NCBI GenBank assembly: GCA_035303945.1
Contig: DATGQZ010000014.1
Span: 1 to 64,000, forward strand
Length of the DNA stretch: 64,000 bases
Direction of reading: 5' to 3'
From: DATGMS01 sp035303945
GTDB taxonomy: Bacteria > Bacteroidota > Bacteroidia > Cytophagales > Cyclobacteriaceae
Both the position numbers and the translations under genes were made by a program. A model generated the notes under the pieces. The model searched no databases and was not told where the DNA came from. It saw only the letters and a program-made list of their open reading frames with translations. Below, piece after piece: positions 14,800 through 23,644 of this stretch (position 1 is the stretch's first letter; each line of letters begins with the position of its first letter).

Positions 14800-17283
14800 T
14801 TGTCATTTGATCCCTTCCTTAGCGGGTTACCCGTTACTGACATTATACCGGAAGTCCGCCAAAAACTGCAGCAACAAAATACTTTAATCATTACAGCTCC
14901 CCCGGGTGCGGGTAAAAGCACCTTATTACCCCTTGCCCTGCTGCAGGAGCCATGGCTGGAAGGAAAAAAGGTATTGATGCTGGAACCCAGGCGGCTGGCA
15001 GCAAGCAGTATTGCCCACCGTATGGCATCCCTCCTCTCAGAGCCCGTCGGAGAAACGGTAGGATATCGTATACGTTTTGACAACCAGACTTCTTCTAACA
15101 CAAGAATTGAAGTGGTTACTGAGGGAATTCTTACCCGGATGATCCACAACGACAATGCTCTGGAAAAAATTGGTTTGGTGATCTTTGATGAATTTCACGA
15201 AAGAAATATTCACGCGGATGTGGCCTTGGCTTTTTGTCGGGAAAGTCAAGCAATTCTGAGACCAGACCTTCGGATCATTGTGATGTCCGCGACAATGGAT
15301 ATGCTTCAGCTTTCAAAATTGCTGTCAGCACCGGTGGTGGAAAGTCAGGGCAGGCAATATCCTGTTGCCATTCACTACACACAAGATGTTGATGAGCGAA
15401 TGGTGGCGGAACTAACAGCCCAGACGGTTAAGGAGGCTGCCCGGTCTCATTCAGGAGATATCTTGGTGTTTTTGCCAGGTCAAGGAGAGATCAAGCAGTG
15501 CGAGAGTATATTGAAACAGACCCTACCATCGGTATCCCTCCACCCTTTATATGGGCAGCTGTCCCCTACCAAACAACATGCAGCCATCATGCCCCATCCA
15601 AAAGGAAAAAGGAAGGTGGTATTAGCAACGTCCATAGCTGAAACCAGCTTAACCATTGAAGGCATATCAATTGTTGTCGACAGTGGATTGGGAAGAACTT
15701 CCCGATTTGATCCAAGATCGGGTCTTTCACGCCTGGTGACGGTGCGAATTTCGGGCGACATGGCTGATCAGCGGGCAGGGAGAGCGGGAAGACTCGGGCC
15801 GGGAGTTTGCTACCGTATGTGGACCAAGGCCACGCATGAACGAATGGCTCCTTTTAGAACGCCGGAAATTTTGGAAGCTGATTTAGCTTCACTGCTGTTG
15901 GACATGGCTCACTGGGGCATTAAGGATATCCAACAGCTGACTTGGTTGACACCACCCCCCTCCGGCGCCTTAGCTCAAGCGAGTGATACCCTTCATCAGT
16001 TGGATGCTTTACAGCAAGGTAAGATCACAGCACATGGCAAAGCTATACAGCAGTTACCTTGTCACCCTCGCATCGCACACATGCTGTTGATGGCCAAAGA
16101 CAGCAGGAGGTTAGCTCTTGCTACCGATTTGGCTGCTGTGCTAGAAGAAAGAGATCCTTTAGACAAAGAAGCGGGGATCGATATCAATCTGCGGGTAGAA
16201 GCCCTGCGAAAACATCGTTCAGAAAAACGCCAGAATAGAAAATTTGACAAAATAGAAAAACTAGCTGCTTCCTACAGAAAGCTTCTGGATGCCGTGGTCC
16301 ACAACGATCCAGTAGATCCGTATGAGACCGGAATCCTAATAGCTTTCGCCTATCCCGAACGCATCGCCTATGCTCGCCCCGGTGCCAATGCTCACTTTCA
16401 ATTGGCCAACGGAAAATTTGCAATGGCTAGCCATAAGGATGATCTTGCCCATGAGCCTTGGCTGGCCATAGCACATATCGATGCGAGAGAGGGAACCGGA
16501 AAAATCTTTATGGCAGCTCCGCTGAATCCTCGCGATCTAGCGCCTATGGTCAAGACGTCTGAAGTCATTCAATGGGACACCCGAAAAGGGGGATTGGTTG
16601 CACGAAAGGAATTGCGGATTGGCAGTATTCTTCTTCAGTCCAGCCCTTTGCCATCACCCGATTCGAAATACGTGGTACAAGCCATTTCGGATGCCATTAA
16701 AGATGAAGGGGATCTACTGTTGGATTTCAGCGATAAGGTAAAACAATGGCAATATAGGATACTAAGCCTTAAACTTTGGCGGCCCCAAGAAGGTTGGCCA
16801 GATGTAAGTACTCCCCGATTGCTGGCTAACAATCGACAGTGGCTCGGTCCCTATTTGCAAAACATTTCTACACCGGAAGACTTAAAAAAAATCGACCTGC
16901 ACACCATTCTTCAACATTCACTTGATTACGAGAAACAAAAACAGCTGGCCATTCTTGCTCCTGAAACCATAGAAATACCGAGCGGCTCTCATGTGAAGCT
17001 GGAATATCAATCTAATGGTGAAGCACCCGTGTTGGCCGTAAGGCTTCAAGAATTATTTGGTTTGGCAGATAGTCCTAAGATTAATGAAGGTAAAATTGCG
17101 CTAACCATTCATTTACTTTCACCTGGATTTAAGCTGGTTCAAATTACGTCCGACCTGAGAAGCTTTTGGAACAACGCCTATTTTGAAGTACGCAAGGATT
17201 TAAAAAGAAGGTACCCTAAGCATTCCTGGCCCGAGGATCCATGGAGTGCCGAAGCAGTAAGAGGAGTAAAAAGGAAGCAATAG
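14800..17283 (+). CDS. hrpB: ATP-dependent RNA helicase HrpB
   Basis: An 827-residue DEAH-type helicase. Motif I is APPGAGKSTLLP (Lys39), motif II is DEFH at 130-133, motif III SATMD follows, and motif VI is QRAGRAGRLGPG at 324-335. The C-terminal HrpB-specific region includes a PEDPWSAEAVRGVKRK-like tail (here PEDPWSAEAVRGVKRKQ), typical of the family. The protein starts at a TTG codon: the next in-frame ATG lies beyond motif I, and a consensus -7 box sits at the expected distance. The length matches HrpB (about 800-850). It acts on RNA in the cytoplasm; the bacterial role is still poorly defined. It is monocistronic. Confidence 0.93.
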   Translation: MSFDPFLSGLPVTDIIPEVRQKLQQQNTLIITAPPGAGKSTLLPLALLQEPWLEGKKVLMLEPRRLAASSIAHRMASLLSEPVGETVGYRIRFDNQTSSNTRIEVVTEGILTRMIHNDNALEKIGLVIFDEFHERNIHADVALAFCRESQAILRPDLRIIVMSATMDMLQLSKLLSAPVVESQGRQYPVAIHYTQDVDERMVAELTAQTVKEAARSHSGDILVFLPGQGEIKQCESILKQTLPSVSLHPLYGQLSPTKQHAAIMPHPKGKRKVVLATSIAETSLTIEGISIVVDSGLGRTSRFDPRSGLSRLVTVRISGDMADQRAGRAGRLGPGVCYRMWTKATHERMAPFRTPEILEADLASLLLDMAHWGIKDIQQLTWLTPPPSGALAQASDTLHQLDALQQGKITAHGKAIQQLPCHPRIAHMLLMAKDSRRLALATDLAAVLEERDPLDKEAGIDINLRVEALRKHRSEKRQNRKFDKIEKLAASYRKLLDAVVHNDPVDPYETGILIAFAYPERIAYARPGANAHFQLANGKFAMASHKDDLAHEPWLAIAHIDAREGTGKIFMAAPLNPRDLAPMVKTSEVIQWDTRKGGLVARKELRIGSILLQSSPLPSPDSKYVVQAISDAIKDEGDLLLDFSDKVKQWQYRILSLKLWRPQEGWPDVSTPRLLANNRQWLGPYLQNISTPEDLKKIDLHTILQHSLDYEKQKQLAILAPETIEIPSGSHVKLEYQSNGEAPVLAVRLQELFGLADSPKINEGKIALTIHLLSPGFKLVQITSDLRSFWNNAYFEVRKDLKRRYPKHSWPEDPWSAEAVRGVKRKQ

Positions 17284-17345
17284 ATATTCCTCTCTCTTTG
17301 CCGTTTGTTGACCTGTACTCCTTCCGTTGATTGGGTAAAACAGAC

Positions 17346-18515
17346 TCACTTTCTCACTGCCTTTTCCCACACCCCTTGTTGTCTTTTGGTCAGAAAGCGG
17401 ATCAATCCCAGGAGGACCGCGTAATTCATCATGCAAAAATAAAATGGAATAAAAAGCAGCTTGAGTCGGATCTTTTTGTTTTCCAAAATGTATCCCAAAG
17501 CTGCGCCTAGGTAAAAGAGAATCTGTCCTACCATGAAGATCGAATAAATCAAATGTTCTCGCCAGAGGACCAAGTTGAGGACAAAGATCAGTAAGAGTAA
17601 AAAGGGTGTGATGGTCCAGCGAAGCACACGGTGGGAAATGTATTGAAAATAAAGTTTAAAATCCGTAGACGGACGGATCTTGTTCCACAGCCTTTGTATA
17701 GATTGCCAGCCTCCGGCACTGATCCTAATCTTTCTCTTCATCTCTTCCTTGATGGATGCTGACCCCTTTTCTAAAGCATATGCTTCAGGCTCATACACGA
17801 TTTTATACCCTTTGGATGCGATTAACATGGACTGCATAAAATCATCGAGAATGGTATCTTCAGGTAATGCTTCATACAGATCCGTACGGAAAGCCACCAG
17901 TTCTCCAGCAGCTCCCACAGCAGTGTGAAACTCAGAATCCAGTTTCTTTAAAAAAGATTCATATTTCCAATAAATGCCCTCTCCTGCAGAGCTCGCACTG
18001 TCTTTTTCTTCTACCATTACCCGCTTTTCCCCCGACACACAACCTACATTGGGATTTTCAAAATGTCTCACAATATTTCTTACGGCACTGCTGTTCAACA
18101 TGGTGTTTGCATCGGAAAAGATAACAATAGGCGTATCTATAAACTGCATTGCCCTATTCTCTGCGGCCGTCTTCCCCGCACGTCTTTCCTCATGAAGTAA
18201 AATGATTTCGGGATAATGCCGCAAAACCTCCTTGAACCCGTCAGTTGAGCCATCGGTGATAAAGTATATCTTTATCAAAGCCCTTGGGTAGTCCTGCGAC
18301 AAACAGTTTTGAATCTTTTCCAGTAGAATATGTGCCTCGTTATAACAAGGAATTACCAAACTTACAGCCGGAGTATACAGCTGAGAATAAGAGCTTTTTT
18401 TACTTCCTTTGGATCGATTAAGGACGACTAGACCGTAGAGGAGGATACCATAACCCAGAAAAGCATAAAAAACTAAAGAAAGGCTTAGCCAGAAGAGAAC
18501 TTCGATGAGATGCAT
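17346..18515 (-). CDS. Membrane glycosyltransferase family 2
   Basis: A 389-residue GT-A enzyme of the polysaccharide-synthase type. An N-terminal TM helix (residues about 5-28) precedes the catalytic domain: VSLVIPCYNEAHILLEKIQ, the nucleotide-binding FITDGSTDG, the metal-binding IVIFSDANTMLN (DxN variant of DxD), and LDDFMQSMLIASKGYKIVYE in the acceptor region. A (Q/R)xxRW-like role is taken by KRKIRISAGGWQSIQRLW. Three to four C-terminal TM helices follow. It opens the exopolysaccharide island but is transcribed away from it, divergent from the hybrid histidine kinase with a 110-bp gap. It most likely adds one sugar on the cytoplasmic side of the membrane. Confidence 0.88.
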   Translation of the reverse strand: MHLIEVLFWLSLSLVFYAFLGYGILLYGLVVLNRSKGSKKSSYSQLYTPAVSLVIPCYNEAHILLEKIQNCLSQDYPRALIKIYFITDGSTDGFKEVLRHYPEIILLHEERRAGKTAAENRAMQFIDTPIVIFSDANTMLNSSAVRNIVRHFENPNVGCVSGEKRVMVEEKDSASSAGEGIYWKYESFLKKLDSEFHTAVGAAGELVAFRTDLYEALPEDTILDDFMQSMLIASKGYKIVYEPEAYALEKGSASIKEEMKRKIRISAGGWQSIQRLWNKIRPSTDFKLYFQYISHRVLRWTITPFLLLLIFVLNLVLWREHLIYSIFMVGQILFYLGAALGYILENKKIRLKLLFIPFYFCMMNYAVLLGLIRFLTKRQQGVWEKAVRK

Positions 18516-18625
18516 TTAGAAATGGGATAACTATGTAAAGTCAATATATTACTTTAATTCTTCTTATTAATTTTTAAGATTAGATATAAAATCAATTATT
18601 TTGATGAAAATTTAACTAATGTTAC

Positions 18626-21600
18626 ATGTCAGTTAATAACTACACAAGCGAAAGCCATGTCAGGGAGCGTTTTTTTATCATTGATATTGAAAAAGAACCC
18701 CAGATTGCCCGTTTAACAGCAATAGCTTGTACCATAATCGCTTGTGAGGCTGCTTATGTGTTATTATCTGACCACAAAGATCGATTATTTCATACACTAC
18801 CTGCAAGGGACCAAAGAGAAGTTAAGGCATTAGAAGCCATTTTTATATCGACGATCAACAGAACATCGCCTCTACAAGTTGAAGATACAAGCTTCAACAC
18901 CGCGTTTCAGGCATTCCTTGATAATAATAGCCAACCGTTCAGCAATTATATAAGCCTTCCTTTAACAAACCCTGATGGCCAAAATCTTGGAGCATTCTGC
19001 CTCTTCAACTATGCTGGCAAAAATTTGTCTACGGATCAACTACGAGGTATCAGCTTGCTTGGCGAGCAGCTAACAGCGTCCATTTTGGAAAAGAGAAATG
19101 CAGCGTTACTTGCCAATATCCGCAACGCCTTCTACTTTTCCGACCAGCTAATCTGTATTACCAGTAGAGAGGGGTTTCTTAGAAATATCAACCCCCGATT
19201 TGTTCAGGTTTTGGGATATGATAAAGACTACATTTTATCAAAATCCATTTTTGAACTTATTCCTTCCGAGGATGCGGTGACCCTTCAAGCCAAATTACAA
19301 GAGGTAGCAGAAGGCCGCGAAAATATAGCCTGGACGCAGCACTTGCACACTAGAAAGGGGCAAGTAAAGGACATTTTATGGTCTGCTGTTTATGAACCGG
19401 CCACAGGAGATGTTTTTGCTATTGGCAGGGATATTACCGAAGACAAGATTAAGGAGCAGCAATTACGGGCAAGTGAGCGCCAATTTAGGGCGTTTTTTGA
19501 GAACAGCCAAGGTTTAATGTATACCCACGACCTAGATGGGAACTTTATGTCCGCCAACCGTTTTGGCGCACAGCTTTTGGGTTTTTCTGCTGAGGAAATG
19601 AAAAGTCTCAACCTTAAAGATATTGTGCCGGCAGAATACCATACACAACTTGAGGGCTATCTCAGAAATATTAAGGACAATGGCAGAGCCGAAGGCATGT
19701 TAACCACTCTCCATAAGGACGGAAAGACGAAGAAAGTGTGGCTATACAACAATTCTCTCGCTACATCTCTGGAGGGGAAGGACTATGTAATTGGCAACTC
19801 TATTGACATCACCGAAAGGCTTAAGCTGGAGAAGAAAATACAGGATACAAAGGACCTACTGCAGGAAACCAATCAAATGGCCCAGATAGGAGGGTGGAGC
19901 CTAAAGCTGGAAAAAGACAAGCTCAAATGGACGGATGTCACCCGAAGCATTTATGAGGTAGATGATAAATTTGTTGTAACAGCTGAAACGGCACTTAACT
20001 TTTTTGAAGAAGGCGAGCACAGAAGCAAGATTTACAGCCTTTTTGAAAATGCGATAAAAGTGGGTGAAGCTTGGGATGAGCGGCTGAAAATTGTTACAGC
20101 AAAAGGAAACAGAAAATGGGTTCGCATCATTGGACGCCCTGTTTTTGACGGGGAAAAATGTGTGATGATCAGGGGAAGTATGCAAGACGTGAATAGCGAG
20201 TATGTGAAGGAGCAGGAAATCGAAAAGAAGAACAATATGCTCGCCGCTATATCCGCTGCCACGGATGAATTGCTGTCCAATCGGGACTTCTATGATGCCA
20301 CCTATTATTCTTTAATTGTCTTAGCCAGAGCCTTTTCTGCAGATAAGGTATCTTTTTTTAGAAACCATATGGATGAGGACGGCAGTCATCGGACCAATCA
20401 CGTCTTTGAATGGCGGTTGTTTGATGATAAAACGATTATTAATGACCTTGAGCAACAAAACCTTCCATTTAGAATCCTTGAACGCCACCTTCCGGACCTT
20501 ACTAAAAAAAATCCTGTTCAGCTGGTGCTTTCGGAATGCCAAGGTGGGTCAGTCATACACAGCAATATGGCGCAGAGAGGAATAAAGGTTTTGCTCGTGG
20601 TCCCTATAATTTATAAGTTTTCTTTTTGGGGCTTTATTAGTTTTGAAAATCACCATAGTGAAGAAAAGTGGTCAGACACTGAAATTTCGTTGATTACTAC
20701 TTTTTCCAATAGCATATCCAATGCAATTAACAGGAAGGTGTTAGAGCAAAACTTGATTACAGCAAAAGAACAAGCTGAATCTGCAAACAAAGCGAAATCG
20801 GAATTTTTAGCGAGTATGAGCCATGAAATAAGAACACCCTTAAATGGGGTTGTCGGCTTCACGGATCTGGTGCTAAAAACTCACCTGGACAAGACACAGC
20901 AGCAATACCTCAACATCGTCCATCAATCTGCCAAGTCTCTGCTGAATGTGATCAACGATATCTTGGATTTTTCGAAGATTGAAGCCGGCAAACTCGACCT
21001 TTTGATCGATAGGTGTGACATCTACGATCTGGTAGGTGATGCGGCAGATGTGGTCAGCTTTGGTGCCCATGCCAAAGGATTAGAGTTGCTACTGAACGTG
21101 TCGGATGGTCTGCCAATGTACATCTTTGCCGACGGAGTGAGGTTAAAGCAGATTCTGATCAACCTCTTGGCCAATGCCATCAAATTCACCGAGCAGGGAG
21201 AAATCGAACTGAAAATAAGTTTGCTAAACGAGCATGAACATTACTGCAGTTTCCGATTTGAGGTCCATGATACGGGTATTGGCATCGCTAAGGAAAAGCA
21301 GGACAAGATATTTGAGGCTTTCTCTCAAGAAAGTGAGATTACATTTAAACAATATGGAGGGACAGGCTTAGGACTGTCTATATGCAATAAGCTCTTGGCG
21401 TTGATGGGTAGTAAGCTACAGGTTCACAGTGAGCCCGGCCGTGGAAGTACCTTTTACTTTGATATTCAACTTCAATGTGAAATGGGGGACCCCGTGCCAG
21501 TGGGCAATAACAAAACTAGAAAAAGGGCCTTCATTGTAGACGACAATCAACGGGCATTAGAGATAATGCAGCATATGCTGTCATGCAGAGACATTTCTTC

Positions 21601-22732
21601 AGTGGTAGCTCATAATGGGTTTGATGCGCTAAAGCAATTGGAAGCAAGCAGGGATTATGATCTTATCCTGATCGACCACCAAATGCCCTATATGAGCGGG
21701 GTGGACACCTTAATAAACATGGAGAAAGCTTTTCCTGATATTGAGCAACAAGCAGCTATTGTATTGATGCATATTCCGTCAGATCAATTGACGACCATGG
21801 CAATAACAGAGGAATTTGCTCATTGCTACTCTTTAGTTAAACCCATAAAGATCAAGGAGCTGGACGCCGTTTTATCCCAGATTGAGCTGGGAGCCCCTGC
21901 CATGTTAGAACCGACAGATGCTTCAACGGATACGGTAACGGACGAATCTATATATCATGTCTTGGTGGCTGAAGACAATGCCACCAACATGCTCCTGTCT
22001 AAAATCCTTATCAACAGGATTATCCCCAATTCCGCCATTCATGAAGCATCTGATGGCATGTCAGCTTTCCAGTTTTGTTTAGGTAACCGTCCAGATATCG
22101 TTTTTATGGATATACAGATGCCCATCTTAAACGGTATAGAAGCAGCTCAGAAAATCTTACAGCTACCTCATTGTCAAAATGTTCCGATCATTGCCTTGTC
22201 AGCGAGCAATGTTGTAGAAGAAAGAGAAAGATCAATACATGCAGGTATGGTGGATTTTCTTACCAAGCCAATCGCAGAGGATGACCTCAAAAAAACATTA
22301 GAAAAATTGCTCCCTCAAAAATTAAAAGGAGCGACTGTTACTTCTTCAACATCGGTATCAAACCCAAATGTGGAGGCGGCTACCTATTTGAATGTGGAGA
22401 AGGTCAAAGAATATCTTGGTGAAGACCCTTATATTGTCAAGGATCTTCTACAAATAAGTCTCACAGAAATGGATGAGGCCATGCAAAAAATCTCCCAGGC
22501 CATCGACCACAAGGATCTTCAAGCTTTGAAAACAACTGGCCATAAGCTAAAGGGAACCTGCTTAATATCTGGATTGGATGTTCTTCTCTCCATTGCCAAA
22601 TGGTTTGAGGGGCTTACGCATTTTGAAGAGGATGCAGTCTGTAAGATGCAGCAAACCTTGGAACATGAAGCAGCCTTGACGACCAAAGCCATAGTCGATT
22701 ATATCCAACAGTTTCCATTACCTGAAGAATAG
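18626..22732 (+). CDS. Cytoplasmic hybrid histidine kinase (GAF/PAS/HisKA/HATPase/REC-REC/HPt)
   Basis: A 1368-residue phosphorelay protein with no TM helix or signal peptide. In order: a GAF-like N-terminal region (about 15-155), two clear PAS domains (about 165-410), a third PAS (about 415-530), a GAF domain (about 550-710), a HisKA with SMSHEIRTPLNG (His733), and HATPase_c with NAIKFT, HDTGIGIA and GGTGLGLSI. Two receivers follow (Asp1017 in LILIDHQMP, Asp1162 in VFMDIQMPILNG) and an HPt domain with TGHKLKGTC (His1306). All phospho-acceptors are present. It lies directly upstream of the exopolysaccharide genes, so control of capsule or biofilm synthesis is a reasonable inference. The stand-alone receiver at 35111 is a candidate final acceptor of the HPt phosphate. 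Confidence 0.93.
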   Translation: MSVNNYTSESHVRERFFIIDIEKEPQIARLTAIACTIIACEAAYVLLSDHKDRLFHTLPARDQREVKALEAIFISTINRTSPLQVEDTSFNTAFQAFLDNNSQPFSNYISLPLTNPDGQNLGAFCLFNYAGKNLSTDQLRGISLLGEQLTASILEKRNAALLANIRNAFYFSDQLICITSREGFLRNINPRFVQVLGYDKDYILSKSIFELIPSEDAVTLQAKLQEVAEGRENIAWTQHLHTRKGQVKDILWSAVYEPATGDVFAIGRDITEDKIKEQQLRASERQFRAFFENSQGLMYTHDLDGNFMSANRFGAQLLGFSAEEMKSLNLKDIVPAEYHTQLEGYLRNIKDNGRAEGMLTTLHKDGKTKKVWLYNNSLATSLEGKDYVIGNSIDITERLKLEKKIQDTKDLLQETNQMAQIGGWSLKLEKDKLKWTDVTRSIYEVDDKFVVTAETALNFFEEGEHRSKIYSLFENAIKVGEAWDERLKIVTAKGNRKWVRIIGRPVFDGEKCVMIRGSMQDVNSEYVKEQEIEKKNNMLAAISAATDELLSNRDFYDATYYSLIVLARAFSADKVSFFRNHMDEDGSHRTNHVFEWRLFDDKTIINDLEQQNLPFRILERHLPDLTKKNPVQLVLSECQGGSVIHSNMAQRGIKVLLVVPIIYKFSFWGFISFENHHSEEKWSDTEISLITTFSNSISNAINRKVLEQNLITAKEQAESANKAKSEFLASMSHEIRTPLNGVVGFTDLVLKTHLDKTQQQYLNIVHQSAKSLLNVINDILDFSKIEAGKLDLLIDRCDIYDLVGDAADVVSFGAHAKGLELLLNVSDGLPMYIFADGVRLKQILINLLANAIKFTEQGEIELKISLLNEHEHYCSFRFEVHDTGIGIAKEKQDKIFEAFSQESEITFKQYGGTGLGLSICNKLLALMGSKLQVHSEPGRGSTFYFDIQLQCEMGDPVPVGNNKTRKRAFIVDDNQRALEIMQHMLSCRDISSVVAHNGFDALKQLEASRDYDLILIDHQMPYMSGVDTLINMEKAFPDIEQQAAIVLMHIPSDQLTTMAITEEFAHCYSLVKPIKIKELDAVLSQIELGAPAMLEPTDASTDTVTDESIYHVLVAEDNATNMLLSKILINRIIPNSAIHEASDGMSAFQFCLGNRPDIVFMDIQMPILNGIEAAQKILQLPHCQNVPIIALSASNVVEERERSIHAGMVDFLTKPIAEDDLKKTLEKLLPQKLKGATVTSSTSVSNPNVEAATYLNVEKVKEYLGEDPYIVKDLLQISLTEMDEAMQKISQAIDHKDLQALKTTGHKLKGTCLISGLDVLLSIAKWFEGLTHFEEDAVCKMQQTLEHEAALTTKAIVDYIQQFPLPEE

Positions 22733-22796
22733 TGCTTCAAAATCGAAAAAAGTGCGAGACATGAAGAATTTTGTATTTTAAATCTAATTTTATATG

Positions 22797-22804
22797 TATT
22801 TTTG
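22797..22804 (+). promoter_or_regulatory. Candidate -7 box of the exopolysaccharide operon
   Basis: TATTTTTG fits TAnnTTTG; a TTG at 22771-22773 lies 23 bp upstream, slightly long. It would give a leader of about 100 nt for the TolC-like gene at 22910. Confidence 0.4.
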
Positions 22805-22909
22805 CATTGAAAAATCACTCCCTTCAAATGATTATTTTGATTGCTTAAGAATGGATTTCAAATACAAAATATTGAAATTCGCCCCTCCCCCTAAACAACG
22901 CGCGTCAAA

Positions 22910-23644
22910 ATGGCAAAAATAGCATCGTTTGTCCTCTTCCTAATTGTCAGTCTGCCACTTGCAAGCTTGGCACAGGACAAAGAACCCATCAATTTGAATC
23001 TGAATATTCCTATCGACGAACAGCTTCCTTCCTTGGATTCACTAATCGAGATGGCTGTGGCCCACAATCCTACCGTAAAGCTTAACCAAGAGCTAGTAGG
23101 CATAGCCGCTGACAAAGTAAAACTGGAGAGAAATTCCTGGACCGAAATGGTAAGGGGGTATTACGATTATAGTGCTGGCAACCAATCATTGGTTGTCACG
23201 GGTGTTCAGAGCAGCGACCTCAACAACCTCACCAACGGCTACCGTGCCGGCATCAACATCAGCCTTCCATTGTATCAGTTGACGACGAGGAAAATGCGGG
23301 TAAGGGTACAACAACAAGAATTGGCAGCCACGGAATTCAAAACCCAAGAGGTAGCGATCGAGGTGGCTAGATTGGTTATTGAAGAATATAATAATGTTAT
23401 AGCCGGACAGAAACTCATGAAAAACCAATCCGAAATGGTTGAGTTGGCCAGATCCAATTTTCAACTGGCAGAAGCGGATTATAGAACAGGAAATATGGAA
23501 GGTGCTGTTTTTATTCGAAATGCCGAAATCCTCAGCCTTGCCAAAGCTAACTATGAAAATGCCCGTAAGGACTTTTTCATCGCTGTACAAAAATTGGAAT
23601 TATTGATAGGAACTCCGCTAAGCGACATCATCAAAAGCAAATGA
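22910..23644 (+). CDS. Short TolC-family outer-membrane efflux-like protein
   Basis: A 244-residue exported protein (signal peptide ending SLPLASLAQ). It has the TolC/OEP pattern: SLIEMAVAHNPTVKL at the start, then a beta segment GYRAGINISLPLYQ and long helices (VRVQQQELAATEFKTQEVAIEVARL; NFQLAEADYRTGN). Classical TolC proteins carry two such repeats in 420-500 residues; this one has only one, so a barrel would need more subunits than the usual trimer or a divergent architecture. The stop overlaps the GumC-like start by four bases (23641-23644, ATGA), showing that it belongs to the polysaccharide operon. Because no Wza-type export protein is seen, it may be the outer-membrane component. That role is inference. 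Confidence 0.75.
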   Translation: MAKIASFVLFLIVSLPLASLAQDKEPINLNLNIPIDEQLPSLDSLIEMAVAHNPTVKLNQELVGIAADKVKLERNSWTEMVRGYYDYSAGNQSLVVTGVQSSDLNNLTNGYRAGINISLPLYQLTTRKMRVRVQQQELAATEFKTQEVAIEVARLVIEEYNNVIAGQKLMKNQSEMVELARSNFQLAEADYRTGNMEGAVFIRNAEILSLAKANYENARKDFFIAVQKLELLIGTPLSDIIKSK

